This document shows, one piece after another, positions 36,111 to 45,219 of a DNA stretch of 64,000 nt. The notes under the pieces are model-generated. The model worked only from the letters and a program-made list of their open reading frames with translations, was not told the origin of the DNA and did no database searches. Positions within the stretch are counted from its first letter, which is position 1. Every line of letters begins with the position of its first letter. Source of the DNA: Desulfobacca sp. (lineage in GTDB: Bacteria > Desulfobacterota > Desulfobaccia > Desulfobaccales > Desulfobaccaceae); contig DYEV01000019.1 in assembly GCA_020725545.1 (NCBI GenBank), forward strand, positions 1 through 64,000, written 5' to 3'. Made by a program: the position numbers and the translations under genes.

Positions 36111-37477
36111 AGCCGGAGACCATTGCTGCCATTGCGACCCCACCCGGCCAGGCCGGTATAGGGATTGTGCGTCTCAGCGGCCCCCAAGCCTTGGCCATTG
36201 CGACTCGCCTGTTTCGGCCCCGGGTGCCCCGCCCCGGGCCATTTCCCTCCCATCGCCTGCTGCTCGGCCAGATCATCGCTCCCGATGACGGCCAGGTGAT
36301 CGATGAGGTGCTCCTGGCGTATATGCGGGCGCCCCACAGTTATACCCGTGAGGATGTGGTGGAGATCAACTGCCACTCCGGTTGGGCCGTGCTCCAGCAG
36401 GTTCTCAATCTGGTTCTGCAGCACGGCGCCCGGCTGGCCCAGCCCGGGGAATTTACCCAACGGGCCTTCCTGGCCGGCAGACTGGATCTCACCCAAGCCG
36501 AAGCGGTGCTCGAGGTGATCCAGGCCCGCAGCGAAGCCGGTCTCAAAGTGGCCGCGGGGCACCTGAGCGGCGGTTTGGGGCAGACCATTGCCGGGCAGCG
36601 CCAGGCCATCCTGGACCTCTTAGCGCTGGTGGAAGCTGATCTGGATTTTGGTGAAGAAGTGCCGGAACTGGACTATCAGGGACTGCTGCCGGCCCTGCAG
36701 TCCATTGGCCGGCAGATCGCCGCCCTTGGGGAATCATATGGTCAGGGGCGGGTTTTGCGGGAAGGCCTCCAGGTAGTCCTGGCCGGCCGGCCCAACGTGG
36801 GCAAGTCCAGCCTCCTCAACCAACTGCTGCAGACCGAACGGGCTTTAGTCACTGCAATCCCGGGCACCACGCGAGACGTCATCGCCGAACAGCTGGTGAT
36901 CAACGGCCTGCCCGTCTGCTTAATGGACACAGCGGGACTGCGCCAGGCCGAGGATACGGTTGAGGTCCTGGGCGTCGCCCGCACCCGGCAACACCTGGCC
37001 AGAGCAGACCTGGTGCTCTACCTTATCGACGCCAGCGAAGCCTGGCAACCCGAGGATACCGTGCAATTGGAGAGCCTCCAGGGCCAGAAGATCCTGTTGG
37101 TGCTCAACAAATGCGACCTGCCAATGGTGCTCAGCAAAGATGATCTTACCGCCAGGTGGCCCCATCAGGTGGTGGTCCTCTCCGCCCTGACCGGGGCTGG
37201 CATACCGGAGTTGCGCCAGGCCATTTTTCAGGCGGCTATGCACCAGACGCTCCTGCCCTCTGGGCAGATTGTCACCCAGGCCCGTCATTATCACCATCTG
37301 GCGCAATGTCGGGACTGCCTGAGTCAGGCCCAGGCCCAGATCGCAGCCGGCGCGCCCCCGGAACTCATCGCCTTGGATCTGCGGGCTGCTGCCCAAGAAC
37401 TGGGTGCCATTCTGGGGCTGGAGATCGGCGAGGAGGTTCTGGACCGGATTTTTTCCCAATTCTGTCTGGGGAAATAA
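36107..37477 (+). CDS. mnmE: tRNA uridine-5-carboxymethylaminomethyl GTPase MnmE
   Basis: With MnmG, modifies wobble U34 of tRNAs; 456 aa, GTG start overlapping the jag stop (GTGA). The N-terminal formyl-THF-binding domain begins at IAAIATPPGQAGIGIVRLSG. The inserted G domain has GRPNVGKSSLLNQLL, TTRDV, DTAG and NKCD, and the C-terminal signature is FCLGK. No mnmG or rsmG follows, unlike the E. coli-type arrangement. Confidence 0.97.
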   Translation: MKPETIAAIATPPGQAGIGIVRLSGPQALAIATRLFRPRVPRPGPFPSHRLLLGQIIAPDDGQVIDEVLLAYMRAPHSYTREDVVEINCHSGWAVLQQVLNLVLQHGARLAQPGEFTQRAFLAGRLDLTQAEAVLEVIQARSEAGLKVAAGHLSGGLGQTIAGQRQAILDLLALVEADLDFGEEVPELDYQGLLPALQSIGRQIAALGESYGQGRVLREGLQVVLAGRPNVGKSSLLNQLLQTERALVTAIPGTTRDVIAEQLVINGLPVCLMDTAGLRQAEDTVEVLGVARTRQHLARADLVLYLIDASEAWQPEDTVQLESLQGQKILLVLNKCDLPMVLSKDDLTARWPHQVVVLSALTGAGIPELRQAIFQAAMHQTLLPSGQIVTQARHYHHLAQCRDCLSQAQAQIAAGAPPELIALDLRAAAQELGAILGLEIGEEVLDRIFSQFCLGK

Positions 37478-37562
37478 TTTGGCCCCTTTGCCGTCGGCGG
37501 TTGCCGGCCGGCAGCAATATCATGGCAGCGAAGGCGTCCTAGCGGTCGCCGCAAGGAGCAGT

Positions 37563-37805
37563 ATGACCAAAAACATTATCCCCTTTGAAAAGGCCAAACG
37601 TTCGGTCAAGGAGATCGTCGAGAGGTTTTACCAGGATCTGGACGACATTGAAGAGATTGTCATTATTGCCAAAGACCGGGAGGGTGAGTGGGTCTTTGCC
37701 AATTCCGAGTTGGCCAACGAACTGGAGTGGATCGGCAGTATCTATAAGTTCATTAACAAAGGCATCCTGGAAGATTCAGACGACATTGATTACAGCGTGG
37801 ATTAG
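37563..37805 (+). CDS. Small acidic hypothetical protein, 80 aa
   Basis: Not recognised. A good AAGGAG site precedes the ATG. The sequence is acidic and helical (VKEIVERFYQDLDDIEEIVIIAKDREGEW) with an Asp-rich C-terminus (LEDSDDIDYSVD). No signal peptide, membrane helix or cysteine. It lies 85 nt after mnmE on the same strand and probably belongs to that transcript. The composition and ribosome-binding site make it a credible gene. Confidence 0.7.
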   Translation: MTKNIIPFEKAKRSVKEIVERFYQDLDDIEEIVIIAKDREGEWVFANSELANELEWIGSIYKFINKGILEDSDDIDYSVD

Positions 37806-37883
37806 TGAGCAGGGTGGCATGGAGGCAGGTTCCAGAAGGTGACGGGCACCTGCTCAGAAATTGAGCCCTGTCTCCCGTGCGAG

Positions 37884-38507
37884 TTACGGTTGCCCTTCAA
37901 AATTAAGATAGCTTTCACAGACTCTACGGACAAAGGTCTGGGTTTCTGGTATATCGGGCACTTTCTGGGATTTGGCCACCCGATTGGGGCCAGCGTTGTA
38001 GGCCGCCAGGGCCAGGGGCAAGCGGAAGCCGAATTTTTCAAGCATCAGCCGGAGATAGCGGGTCCCGGCCATGATGTTGTCCTGCAGATCATAGGGGTCC
38101 TGGACCTGGAGAGCGGCTGCCGTCTGGGGCATAAGCTGCATGAGACCCTGGGCCCCCTTGGGAGAGGTGGCGGTCGGATCAAAATTCGATTCCACCCGGA
38201 TCACCGCCTTGATCAGAGCCGGGGGCAAGTTATGCTGACGGCTGGCCGCCTGGATAATGGGCTCGAGGGCCGTGGGAGCAAGGCGGGAAGCTTTGGTAGG
38301 CGCCGTGGCGATCCGGATGCGGCCCGTGGACAGAGACGCCGCCCACCTCTCCTGGGGGGTGGGGCGATTGGAAAAATAATAATAGATGACTCCGTTTTTA
38401 ACGACGCGCCGATAGGTCTCGCCCCAACCAGGGGTTGGGGCCAGCAGGAGGGCGAGGCCCAGCAAGCCCAAAAATAGCCGCCAACAATTGGTGAGCGTTG
38501 ATCTCAT
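37884..38507 (-). CDS. Exported lytic murein transglycosylase (SLT domain)
   Basis: Cleaves peptidoglycan glycan strands; ~207 aa. A signal peptide (CWRLFLGLLGLALLLAPTPGWG) precedes a short DUF4124-like segment (YYYFSNRP). The SLT lysozyme-fold domain follows with the catalytic Glu in AVIRVESNF, then GAQGLMQLMPQTA and LALAAYNAGPNRV. The start is uncertain: ATGs at 38507 and 38519 both lack a clear ribosome-binding site. Convergent with the small acidic-protein gene. Confidence 0.9.
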   Translation of the reverse strand: MRSTLTNCWRLFLGLLGLALLLAPTPGWGETYRRVVKNGVIYYYFSNRPTPQERWAASLSTGRIRIATAPTKASRLAPTALEPIIQAASRQHNLPPALIKAVIRVESNFDPTATSPKGAQGLMQLMPQTAAALQVQDPYDLQDNIMAGTRYLRLMLEKFGFRLPLALAAYNAGPNRVAKSQKVPDIPETQTFVRRVCESYLNFEGQP

Positions 38508-38678
38508 GGATTCATGCATGGAAGTGTGTGGATGCACCTTACTGCCTTCCTCTTGTAGCAAAGCTGCGGTGCAAGGTCAAGCTTTTTCACGTTCCGGCGT
38601 CCAGCCAGCGCCGATTGGGCGGCAAGTGCGGTCTGCGTCGCTGCCCCCCCAAGGCCCGCAAGGAGAAAAAACTTTTCT

Positions 38679-39029
38679 ATGGCCGGTGTCACAATTCAAT
38701 GTAAAATCTGGTTGGAAAAAGACGGGGAGATTTTCTTTGGCCGGGGGCGCCTGGAGCTTTTGCAAGGGATTGCAACCTATGGCTCCTTGGCCGAAGCCGC
38801 CCGGCACCTGGGCATGTCGTACCGGGCGGCCTGGGGGCGCCTGAAGACTTCGGAGAGCCGTTTGGGGCGCAGACTTACGAGGAAGGTAGCGGCTGCAGGG
38901 CGGGGGCAACGGTTGGTTCTGACCCCTCTGGGCCAAGCTTTGGTGGCAGAGTTCCTGGCTTTAGAAGCTCAACTGGCCCAGTTTCTGGTTGCCTATCAAC
39001 AGACCCTCAATCACACATTGGCACTTTAG
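38679..39029 (+). CDS. ModE-like winged-helix regulator
   Basis: 116 aa, a single LysR/ModE-type winged helix-turn-helix (LLQGIATYGSLAEAARHLGM, SYRAAWGRL, NRLTPLG-like tail). It lacks the C-terminal molybdate-binding (MOP) domains of full ModE, so it may sense nothing itself or depend on another ligand. Molybdate control of nearby genes is possible but unproven. It lies 7 nt before the siroheme decarboxylase gene, probably in one transcript with it and hemL. Confidence 0.8.
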   Translation: MAGVTIQCKIWLEKDGEIFFGRGRLELLQGIATYGSLAEAARHLGMSYRAAWGRLKTSESRLGRRLTRKVAAAGRGQRLVLTPLGQALVAEFLALEAQLAQFLVAYQQTLNHTLAL

Positions 39030-39036
39030 AGCGATT

Positions 39037-39507
39037 ATGCTGACCGAATTGGAACAGAAAGTCATCCGGGGGTTACAGCGTGACCTGCCGGTGACGGCCA
39101 GACCGTTTCAAGAAGTGGCCCAGGAATTGGGTCTGAGTGAAGCAGAGCTGACGGTCATCATCCGTCGGCTCATGGATCAAGGCTACATCCGCCGCTTTGG
39201 CGCCACTATCCGGCATCGGCTTTCCGGTTTCCAAGCCAATGCCATGGTAGCTTGGTCTGTGCCAGCGGATCAGATAGAGCAGGTCGGCACCCTGATGGCC
39301 GCCTGCCGGGAGGTGACCCACTGCTATGAACGGCAGACGAGCGACACCTGGCCATATAATCTCTATACGATGATCCATGGCAAAACCCAGGCCGAATGTG
39401 AAGACATTGCCCAAAGCCTGGCTGCTGCCGCCGGTATTCGGGATTATGTTTTATTATTCAGCGACGCTGAACTCAAAAAAACTACGATGCGATACTTTCA
39501 GGAGTAA
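39037..39507 (+). CDS. ahbB: Siroheme decarboxylase subunit (AhbA/AhbB-type, Lrp-like fold)
   Basis: 156 aa. A winged HTH (residues ~1-55, LTELEQKVIRGLQ...) and an AsnC-like ligand domain. The signature HCYERQTSDTWPYNLYTMIHG is that of the Ahb/NirDLHG decarboxylases. These convert siroheme to didecarboxysiroheme in the alternative heme pathway of sulfate reducers and methanogens, acting as a heterodimer. Only one subunit gene is visible here, and distinguishing AhbA from AhbB needs alignment. The following gene is hemL, in keeping with tetrapyrrole synthesis. Confidence 0.85.
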   Translation: MLTELEQKVIRGLQRDLPVTARPFQEVAQELGLSEAELTVIIRRLMDQGYIRRFGATIRHRLSGFQANAMVAWSVPADQIEQVGTLMAACREVTHCYERQTSDTWPYNLYTMIHGKTQAECEDIAQSLAAAAGIRDYVLLFSDAELKKTTMRYFQE

Positions 39508-39578
39508 AGGGTGAACCCCACGGTGGTGGCAAACCACAGCCTGATGGGGCATAGCCGCAAGCACAGAGAGGGATTCCC

Positions 39579-40874
39579 ATGACTGACCGCTCCCAGCAAC
39601 TCTTTCAACAGGCACAGCAAGTCATCCCCGGCGGCGTCAATAGCCCGGTACGGGCCTGGCGGGCCATGGGGTTGACGCCCCGATTCATTGCCCAGGCCCA
39701 GGGCGCCCAGATTACGGATGTGGATGGCCAGCGATTTATCGATTTCGTGGGGTCCTGGGGACCCATGATTGTCGGCCATGCCCACCCCTTGGTGGTGGAG
39801 GCTTTGCAGCGGGCCGCCAAAGCGGGTACGAGCTACGGCGCCCCCACCGCCGCGGAAGTGGAGTTGGCCGAACTGTTGGTCAATGCAGTGCCCGGTTTGG
39901 AGATGGTGCGTCTGGTTAATTCCGGCACCGAGGCCACTATGTCGGCCCTGCGTCTGGCCCGGGCCGCGACCGGTCGGGACCGGATCATCAAATTTGACGG
40001 CGGCTACCATGGCCATGCTGACACCGTCCTGGTCCAGGCCGGCAGCGGTATCCTCACCCAAGGCATCCCCGGCAGCCCGGGAGTACCAGCTGCCATGGCT
40101 CACCTCACCCTGTCTTTGCCGTATAATGATCTCAACGCCGTGGCCCAGGCGGTGGCCCAGTTCCCCGGGGAGATAGCCGCCATTATCGTTGAACCCGTGG
40201 CCGGCAACATGGGGGTAGTGCCCCCGACGCCGGATTTTTTGCCCGGTTTGCGGCAGCTCTGCGACCGTCACGGCATCATCCTGATCTTTGATGAGGTGAT
40301 CACCGGCTTTCGGATTGCCTGGGGCGGTGCCCAGAACCGCTATGGAGTCATTCCGGATCTCACCTGCTTGGGCAAAGTCATCGGCGGGGGCCTGCCCGTC
40401 GGCGCTTACGGCGGCCGCCGGGACCTCATGACCCAGATGGCCCCAGTTGGGCCGGTCTATCAGGCCGGCACCCTGTCCGGCAATCCCCTGGCCGTGGCCG
40501 CCGGTCTGGCCACCTTAAAAATCCTCTCGGAACCGGGCATCTACGAACATCTGGAAGAACAGGGGCGCTTCCTGGCCACAGGCATCCAAGCCGCGGCACA
40601 GCAAACCGGGATACCCCTCTGCCTCAATCGGGTAGGCTCCATGTTCACCCTCTTCTTCACGCCGGGGCCGGTGCGCACCTTGACAGAGGCCCAGGCCAGC
40701 GATACCGACCGTTTTCAAAAATTCTTTCAACTCATGCTGGCCCACGGAATCTATCTGCCGCCGTCCCAGTTCGAGGCCTGGTTTATTTCTTTGGCCCACA
40801 CATCGGAAGACTTGGCAAAAACAGTGGCGGCCAGCAGCAAAGTTTTTAATAGTCTGAAAACTGGACAATGCTAG
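39579..40874 (+). CDS. hemL: Glutamate-1-semialdehyde 2,1-aminomutase
   Basis: Makes 5-aminolevulinate, the first dedicated tetrapyrrole precursor; 431 aa. The class III aminotransferase fold is clear: [36 protein letters not shown], and the PLP-binding lysine in [24 protein letters not shown] precedes the ATG. Together with the siroheme decarboxylase gene 71 nt upstream it supports a siroheme-dependent heme route. Confidence 0.96.
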   Translation: MTDRSQQLFQQAQQVIPGGVNSPVRAWRAMGLTPRFIAQAQGAQITDVDGQRFIDFVGSWGPMIVGHAHPLVVEALQRAAKAGTSYGAPTAAEVELAELLVNAVPGLEMVRLVNSGTEATMSALRLARAATGRDRIIKFDGGYHGHADTVLVQAGSGILTQGIPGSPGVPAAMAHLTLSLPYNDLNAVAQAVAQFPGEIAAIIVEPVAGNMGVVPPTPDFLPGLRQLCDRHGIILIFDEVITGFRIAWGGAQNRYGVIPDLTCLGKVIGGGLPVGAYGGRRDLMTQMAPVGPVYQAGTLSGNPLAVAAGLATLKILSEPGIYEHLEEQGRFLATGIQAAAQQTGIPLCLNRVGSMFTLFFTPGPVRTLTEAQASDTDRFQKFFQLMLAHGIYLPPSQFEAWFISLAHTSEDLAKTVAASSKVFNSLKTGQC

Positions 40875-41335
40875 TCCAAAATACGACCCCTAGAGAAATA
40901 ATCTCAGATTACCGAATAGGAAGGCTGGCCATTTTCCCGAGCCCAGGCAGGGGAGAATATTGCCGGCGTCAGGCGGCCAACGGCAGACAAAGTGTTCCTC
41001 CCCCTTCGCCCACCAGCCGTCACGGCGGTGGCGGGGGCCGGAAGGCCGCCCTGACCCGGGCAGCCCCCCTTTCCCTGCCAAGGCTTTTGCCGCAGCGGAC
41101 CCTGCCGCAGGTTAAGCTGAGGCACTGTCTCGGCCCCCAAAGCAATCTCTGGCCCCAAAGCACGTCATGGTTGCCGCAACATTTCGAGAAATTTTCATGA
41201 GCTGCGGGCCAGCCTGGCGCTTCCTGCACCAGTCGCGGTAATTTTTCCTCCCCTGGCCCTGAAAAAGGTGCCTCCACCGGGACGTATTTTGAACAAACTC
41301 CGAGATTCTGGCGGCCAGGCCAGAACTAATTCCCA

Positions 41336-41360
41336 CTCCTGAGGCCCATGGCCTGAGGAG
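41336..41360. promoter_or_regulatory. Inverted repeat upstream of a sigma54 promoter
   Basis: CTCCTGAGGCC-CAT-GGCCTGAGGAG, 11-bp arms with one mismatched pair, 120 bp upstream of the -24/-12 element at 41481. A possible enhancer site for a sigma54 activator; function inferred only from position and symmetry. The rest of 40875-41480 shows no gene. Confidence 0.35.
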
Positions 41361-41480
41361 AAATTTCTCTTCCCGGATCCCCCTAACTCCTTGCCGAGGC
41401 TTTGATCTCTTCCCCGCCCAAGAGTTTCCCACTGGTTTATCATCCAGCCAGGCCACATTACCGACTGTCAGGACTCAAGA

Positions 41481-41496
41481 TGGCAAAAAATTTGCA
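41481..41496 (+). promoter_or_regulatory. Sigma54 (-24/-12) promoter of the OFA transporter gene
   Basis: TGGCAAAAAATTTGCA has GG-N10-GC exactly and matches the TGGCAY-N5-TTGCW consensus well. The predicted start is near 41506, giving a leader of about 105 nt. That leader also contains a strong ribosome-binding-like AAAGGAGGTGA at 41528-41538, not followed by a convincing ORF. Confidence 0.78.
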
Positions 41497-41611
41497 ATCC
41501 CTTCAGGAATGATATGCATTTTCTCATAAAGGAGGTGAAGCAGCGCGCCGGTGCCGAGTTGGCAAGTATTTATTTTGATGTCCTTATAGATTCTTTCTTA
41601 AGGAGGATAGT

Positions 41612-42904
41612 ATGGCAGACAAAGTTCCAGGAAGGGCATGGGTAGTCACTTTTGCGGGAACCGCGGTCAACCTCTGTCTGGGTATCTTGTATGCCTGGAG
41701 TGTGTGGGCCAAAGCGTTGATTAATGAAAAGTTGGCCGGCCAGCCGATGACCGATGCGATGAATGCCGGCTGGGTGTATCTCACCAACGCCGAAGCGGCC
41801 ACACCGTTTTCTTTGTGCGTCCTTATTTTTGCCTTATTCATGATTCCCGGTGGCCGGATTCAAGATAAATTCGGTCCTAAAGTCGGCGCCATCACCGGTG
41901 GCCTCTTCTTAGCCCTCGGTTGTATCATCGCCGGTCTGTCCAAAAGTTATACGGGGCTGGTTATCGGTTTCGGTATCTTAGGCGGCATCGGTATGGGTAT
42001 CGGCTACGCCGCTCCGACCCCGGCCGCGCTGAAGTGGTTCGGCCCCCACAAACGGGGTCTCATCGCCGGTCTGGTGGTGGGCGGCTACGGCGGTGCGGCG
42101 CTCTATATTTCGCCCCTGGCCGCCTATCTGCTCGCTTCGGGTGGCATCACCTACAGCTTTGTCTGGTTGGGTATCTTCTTCGCAGTCGTCGTTATTATTG
42201 CCGGTAGTCTGTTGTCCTGGCCACCGGTAGGCTATGTGCCCCCGGCTGCTCCCATGGTGGCCGGCGTCGCCCCGAAGGCGGTGGGTACCACCATTGACTG
42301 GGTGGCCAGCGATATGATAAAGACCTGGCAGTTCTATGCCCTGGTCTTTATGTTCATCGGCACCACCCAATCCGGGCTCATGGTGATCGCCAACGCTGCC
42401 AAGATTCTGGCCGAGGCAGCCAAGGCTGTACCCTTCTTGGTGGCCAATGCCTGGATCCTGGCTTCATACGGTGGTATCGTCAACGCCCTGGGCCGGGTGG
42501 GCACTGGTCTGTATTCTGACAAGATCGGCCGGGGCAACGCCTATTCACTCAACTGCTTGGTGTCCGCCCTGTTCCTCTTCCTGATGCCCTGGATCGCTGC
42601 CTCTGGGAACGTGTTCTTACTGTTTTTGGCCATTGGTATTGCTTATTGGCAGTATGGCGGCGGTTTGGCCCTGATGCCCTCGTTCACGGCCGACTTCTAT
42701 GGTCCCAAAAACCTGGGCTTCAACTACGGGCTGGTGTTTATCGGCTGGGGTCTCGGCTTCTTCATGGCCAGACTGGCCGGGACCATCAAAGACATCACCG
42801 GCACCCTCAACTGGGCCTATATTATCTCCGGGATCATTCTCGTCCTCTCCGTGATTGTCTGTCGTCTCACCAAACGGCCGGTGTTGGAGAGTGAAAGACG
42901 TTAA
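41612..42904 (+). CDS. OFA-family major facilitator transporter (oxalate/formate antiporter-like)
   Basis: Twelve-helix MFS transporter of the oxalate:formate antiporter family, 430 aa, inner membrane. NLCLGILYAWSVWAKAL in helix 1 and the RIQDKFGPK loop between helices 2 and 3 are typical. GIGMGIGYAAPTPAALKWF, a helix 4-5 signature, follows. Relatives move oxalate, formate, pyruvate or acetate, so monocarboxylate transport is likely and the exact substrate cannot be read. AAGGAGG five bases before the ATG is a strong site. Controlled by the sigma54 promoter upstream and closed by a terminator. Confidence 0.88.
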   Translation: MADKVPGRAWVVTFAGTAVNLCLGILYAWSVWAKALINEKLAGQPMTDAMNAGWVYLTNAEAATPFSLCVLIFALFMIPGGRIQDKFGPKVGAITGGLFLALGCIIAGLSKSYTGLVIGFGILGGIGMGIGYAAPTPAALKWFGPHKRGLIAGLVVGGYGGAALYISPLAAYLLASGGITYSFVWLGIFFAVVVIIAGSLLSWPPVGYVPPAAPMVAGVAPKAVGTTIDWVASDMIKTWQFYALVFMFIGTTQSGLMVIANAAKILAEAAKAVPFLVANAWILASYGGIVNALGRVGTGLYSDKIGRGNAYSLNCLVSALFLFLMPWIAASGNVFLLFLAIGIAYWQYGGGLALMPSFTADFYGPKNLGFNYGLVFIGWGLGFFMARLAGTIKDITGTLNWAYIISGIILVLSVIVCRLTKRPVLESERR

Positions 42905-42940
42905 CCGTTGCCCTGCCTGGGTAGGGTAGAATTTTCTTGC

Positions 42941-42972
42941 GGTAGCGGGTTCCGGCCCGCTACCTTTCTTTT
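42941..42972 (+). terminator. Rho-independent terminator after the OFA transporter
   Basis: GGTAGCGGG pairs with CCCGCTACC (9 bp, 6-nt loop) and runs into TTTCTTTT, 37 nt after the stop codon. Confidence 0.88.
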
Positions 42973-42989
42973 GCCTGGCAACCGCGGCG

Positions 42990-43706
42990 GTGGCGTGGTA
43001 TACTTGCCAATACTGCGGCAGCCGCAGAGAATCTACACTATTTTTTTACAAACCCATGGAATTGACGACGCCGATACCGTATATCCCTGATCCCAGCAAC
43101 CTCCAATTGGAGCCGCTCATCGGCTTCGTCCTGGGGGTCCTCTTTGCTGTGCTTTTCAATGCCGAGGGTCAGGCCTTTCTGGCCACCTCACTGGGCGATC
43201 AACGGGTGGGGGCCACCGACCGCCACCATTTCAACGCCTTTCTGCATCTGGATCTCTTGGGAACCATCGCCTTTCTGGTGGGCGGCTTTGGCTGGGCCCG
43301 GCATATTGACGTCAATCCGGCCAGATTCGAACATCCGCAGTTGTACCTCATTATCACCCGATTGGGGGGGCCGGCGGCCAATCTTCTCTTTGCCGGGATT
43401 ATGGCCAGCATTATTCACTTGGTCATGACCCTTATGGCCCTGTCGCCCCATATCTTCCTCGGGGTGGTGGCGGTCAACGTCACCATGGCGGTCTACCACC
43501 TCATCCCCATCCCACCATTGGCTTTGGGAAATATCTGGGTGGCGTTGCTGCCGCCATCCCAGGCCCAGCTCAAAGTCTGGCTGCAGCGTCTGGGGCCTTA
43601 CGCCCTTTTGGCCCTCCTGTTCTACGACCGCATCTATCAGGTGGGTATCTTCAGCCGTCACCTGGACCCCATCGTCCGGGCCGTCTATAATTTTATTACC
43701 GGTTAA
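42990..43706 (+). CDS. Site-2-protease-like (M50) membrane protein with lost zinc motif
   Basis: Polytopic protein, 238 aa, with the layout of M50/S2P proteases: a helix ending in the active-site segment, a HLDLLGT motif, and a late helix with LIPIPPL. The usual HEFAHA zinc motif is replaced by NAEGQA, so both His and the Glu are gone. The usual NLLPIPPLDG becomes HLIPIPPLALG, losing the Asp ligand. It is therefore probably catalytically dead, perhaps a regulator or scaffold. The N-terminus from the GTG at 42990 contains CQYC; the ATG at 43056 is an alternative start. No strong ribosome-binding site for either. Confidence 0.75.
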   Translation: MAWYTCQYCGSRRESTLFFYKPMELTTPIPYIPDPSNLQLEPLIGFVLGVLFAVLFNAEGQAFLATSLGDQRVGATDRHHFNAFLHLDLLGTIAFLVGGFGWARHIDVNPARFEHPQLYLIITRLGGPAANLLFAGIMASIIHLVMTLMALSPHIFLGVVAVNVTMAVYHLIPIPPLALGNIWVALLPPSQAQLKVWLQRLGPYALLALLFYDRIYQVGIFSRHLDPIVRAVYNFITG

Positions 43707-45058
43707 TCTGCTTTGGAGTCTTTGGTGGACAGGCGGTCCTGCCAGGCTGCGGCCAGGTCTGGTTCCCGGCCTTCGGTGCCAGGCTCATAAAAACGCCGGC
43801 CCTTGACGGCGTCGGGCAGATACGCCTGCCGGACGTAATGGCCGGGAAAATCATGAGGGTAAAGATAGCCCTGGCCGTGGCCCAGGGCCTGGCCGTCCCG
43901 GCTGGCGTCGCGCAGGTGGAGGGGCACGGGTTGACTGCCGTGTTCCTGGAGGTGCTGCAGGGCCCGGAAATAGGCCTGAGTGGAGTTGCTTTTGGGGGCC
44001 AGGGCCAGATAGATGGTGGCCTGGGCCAGGTGGTATTGGGCTTCAGGCAGGCCCACCCAGGTGAGGGCCTGAGCCGCGGCCACCGCCTGAACCAAGGCCT
44101 GGGGGTCAGCCAGGCCGATATCCTCGGCGGCCAGGATGAGCAGGCGGCGGACGATGAATTTGGGGTCTTCCCCAGCCTGGAGCATGCGGGCCAGCCAATA
44201 CAACGCTGCGTCCACGTCCGAGCCCCGGACGCTCTTGATAAAGGCCGAGATGGTGTCGTCGTGGGCGTCGGCCTCTTTGTCATAGCGCACGGCTTGGGCC
44301 TGGATGGATTCCTCGGCTATGGCTAAGGTGATGTCGATCTGCCCCAGGGAGTTGGGCGGCGTGCTTAAGACCGCCAGCTCCAGGGCGTTGAGGGCAGTGC
44401 GGGCGTCGCCGCCAGCCAGGCGGGCCAGGTGTTGCAAGGCCTCTGGCGCGGCGACGACCGGATAAGCTCCCAAACCGCGCTCCTTATCGGTCAAAGCCCG
44501 CGTTAACAGGACCAGAATCTGGGCTTCAGTCAACGGCTGGAACACAAAGACCCGGGCCCGGGAGAGGAGCGGCCCGATGACCTCAAAATACGGATTTTCA
44601 GTGGTGGCGCCGATGAGGATCAGGGTGCCGGCCTCCACGTGGGGCAGCAGAGCATCCTGTTGGGCTTTGTTGAAGCGATGGATTTCGTCGATCAAGAGGA
44701 TGGTTCGCCGGCCTTGGGCGAGCTGGCGCTGGGCCTGTATAACCACCTCGCGGATGTCTTTGACGCCGCTCAAGACGGCGCTGAGGCTGACAAAATGGCT
44801 GCGGGTAGTGGCGGCGATGATATGGGCCAGGGTGGTCTTGCCGCTGCCCGGCGGGCCCCAGAAGATCAGGGAAGAGAACAGCCGATCAGCCTCAATGGCT
44901 CGGCGCAGCAGCCGACCGGGGCCGATGAGGTGTTCCTGACCGACGAACTCCGCCAGGGTGCGGGGCCGCAGCCGGGCGGCCAGGGGCGTCTGGTTCGACA
45001 ACCAGGTGTCGACTGTGGGAAAAAGAGAATCTTGCCTGGACACGGCGGCGACCACCAA
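43703..45058 (-). CDS. rarA: Replication-associated recombination protein A (RarA/MgsA)
   Basis: AAA+ ATPase acting at stalled replication forks, 451 aa. Walker A FWGPPGSGKTTLA, Walker B ILLIDEIHRFNKAQQD and the GATTENPYFEV sensor segment are present. The MgsA C-terminal domain follows (YPHDFPGHYVRQAYLPD). The upstream end is uncertain: TTG at 45058 or GTG codons at 45055 and 45043. Its 3' end overlaps that of the convergent S2P-like gene by 4 nt. Confidence 0.94.
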   Translation of the reverse strand: MVVAAVSRQDSLFPTVDTWLSNQTPLAARLRPRTLAEFVGQEHLIGPGRLLRRAIEADRLFSSLIFWGPPGSGKTTLAHIIAATTRSHFVSLSAVLSGVKDIREVVIQAQRQLAQGRRTILLIDEIHRFNKAQQDALLPHVEAGTLILIGATTENPYFEVIGPLLSRARVFVFQPLTEAQILVLLTRALTDKERGLGAYPVVAAPEALQHLARLAGGDARTALNALELAVLSTPPNSLGQIDITLAIAEESIQAQAVRYDKEADAHDDTISAFIKSVRGSDVDAALYWLARMLQAGEDPKFIVRRLLILAAEDIGLADPQALVQAVAAAQALTWVGLPEAQYHLAQATIYLALAPKSNSTQAYFRALQHLQEHGSQPVPLHLRDASRDGQALGHGQGYLYPHDFPGHYVRQAYLPDAVKGRRFYEPGTEGREPDLAAAWQDRLSTKDSKAD

Positions 45059-45087
45059 GGGACCATCAGATTACAAAAAATAACTTT

Positions 45088-45180
45088 AGGGGAGACCAGG
45101 GGGCACCCCCCTCCCCTTCCCTAAAACCTCTCTCCCAACCCATTTTGGCTGCGCCTTAAAGCAGCAATAAAGGTTTTTCC
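45088..45180 (+). repeat. GC-rich intergenic repeat (family B), copy between rarA and the mini-rubredoxin gene
   Basis: AGGGGAGACCAGGGGGCACC, then CCCTTCCCTAAAACCTCTCTC and TTTTGGCTGCGCC. Same order of elements as the copy at 8940-9058. Confidence 0.65.
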
Positions 45181-45219
45181 TCCACCGGCAGGGCCTGGGG
45201 GAAGTTTTCCCACAGTCTG

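Noticed and set aside
40890-41458. Short frames on both strands between hemL and the OFA transporter
   Set aside because: They overlap one another, are Pro/Gly/Arg-rich without domains, and sit where the sigma54 control region is.
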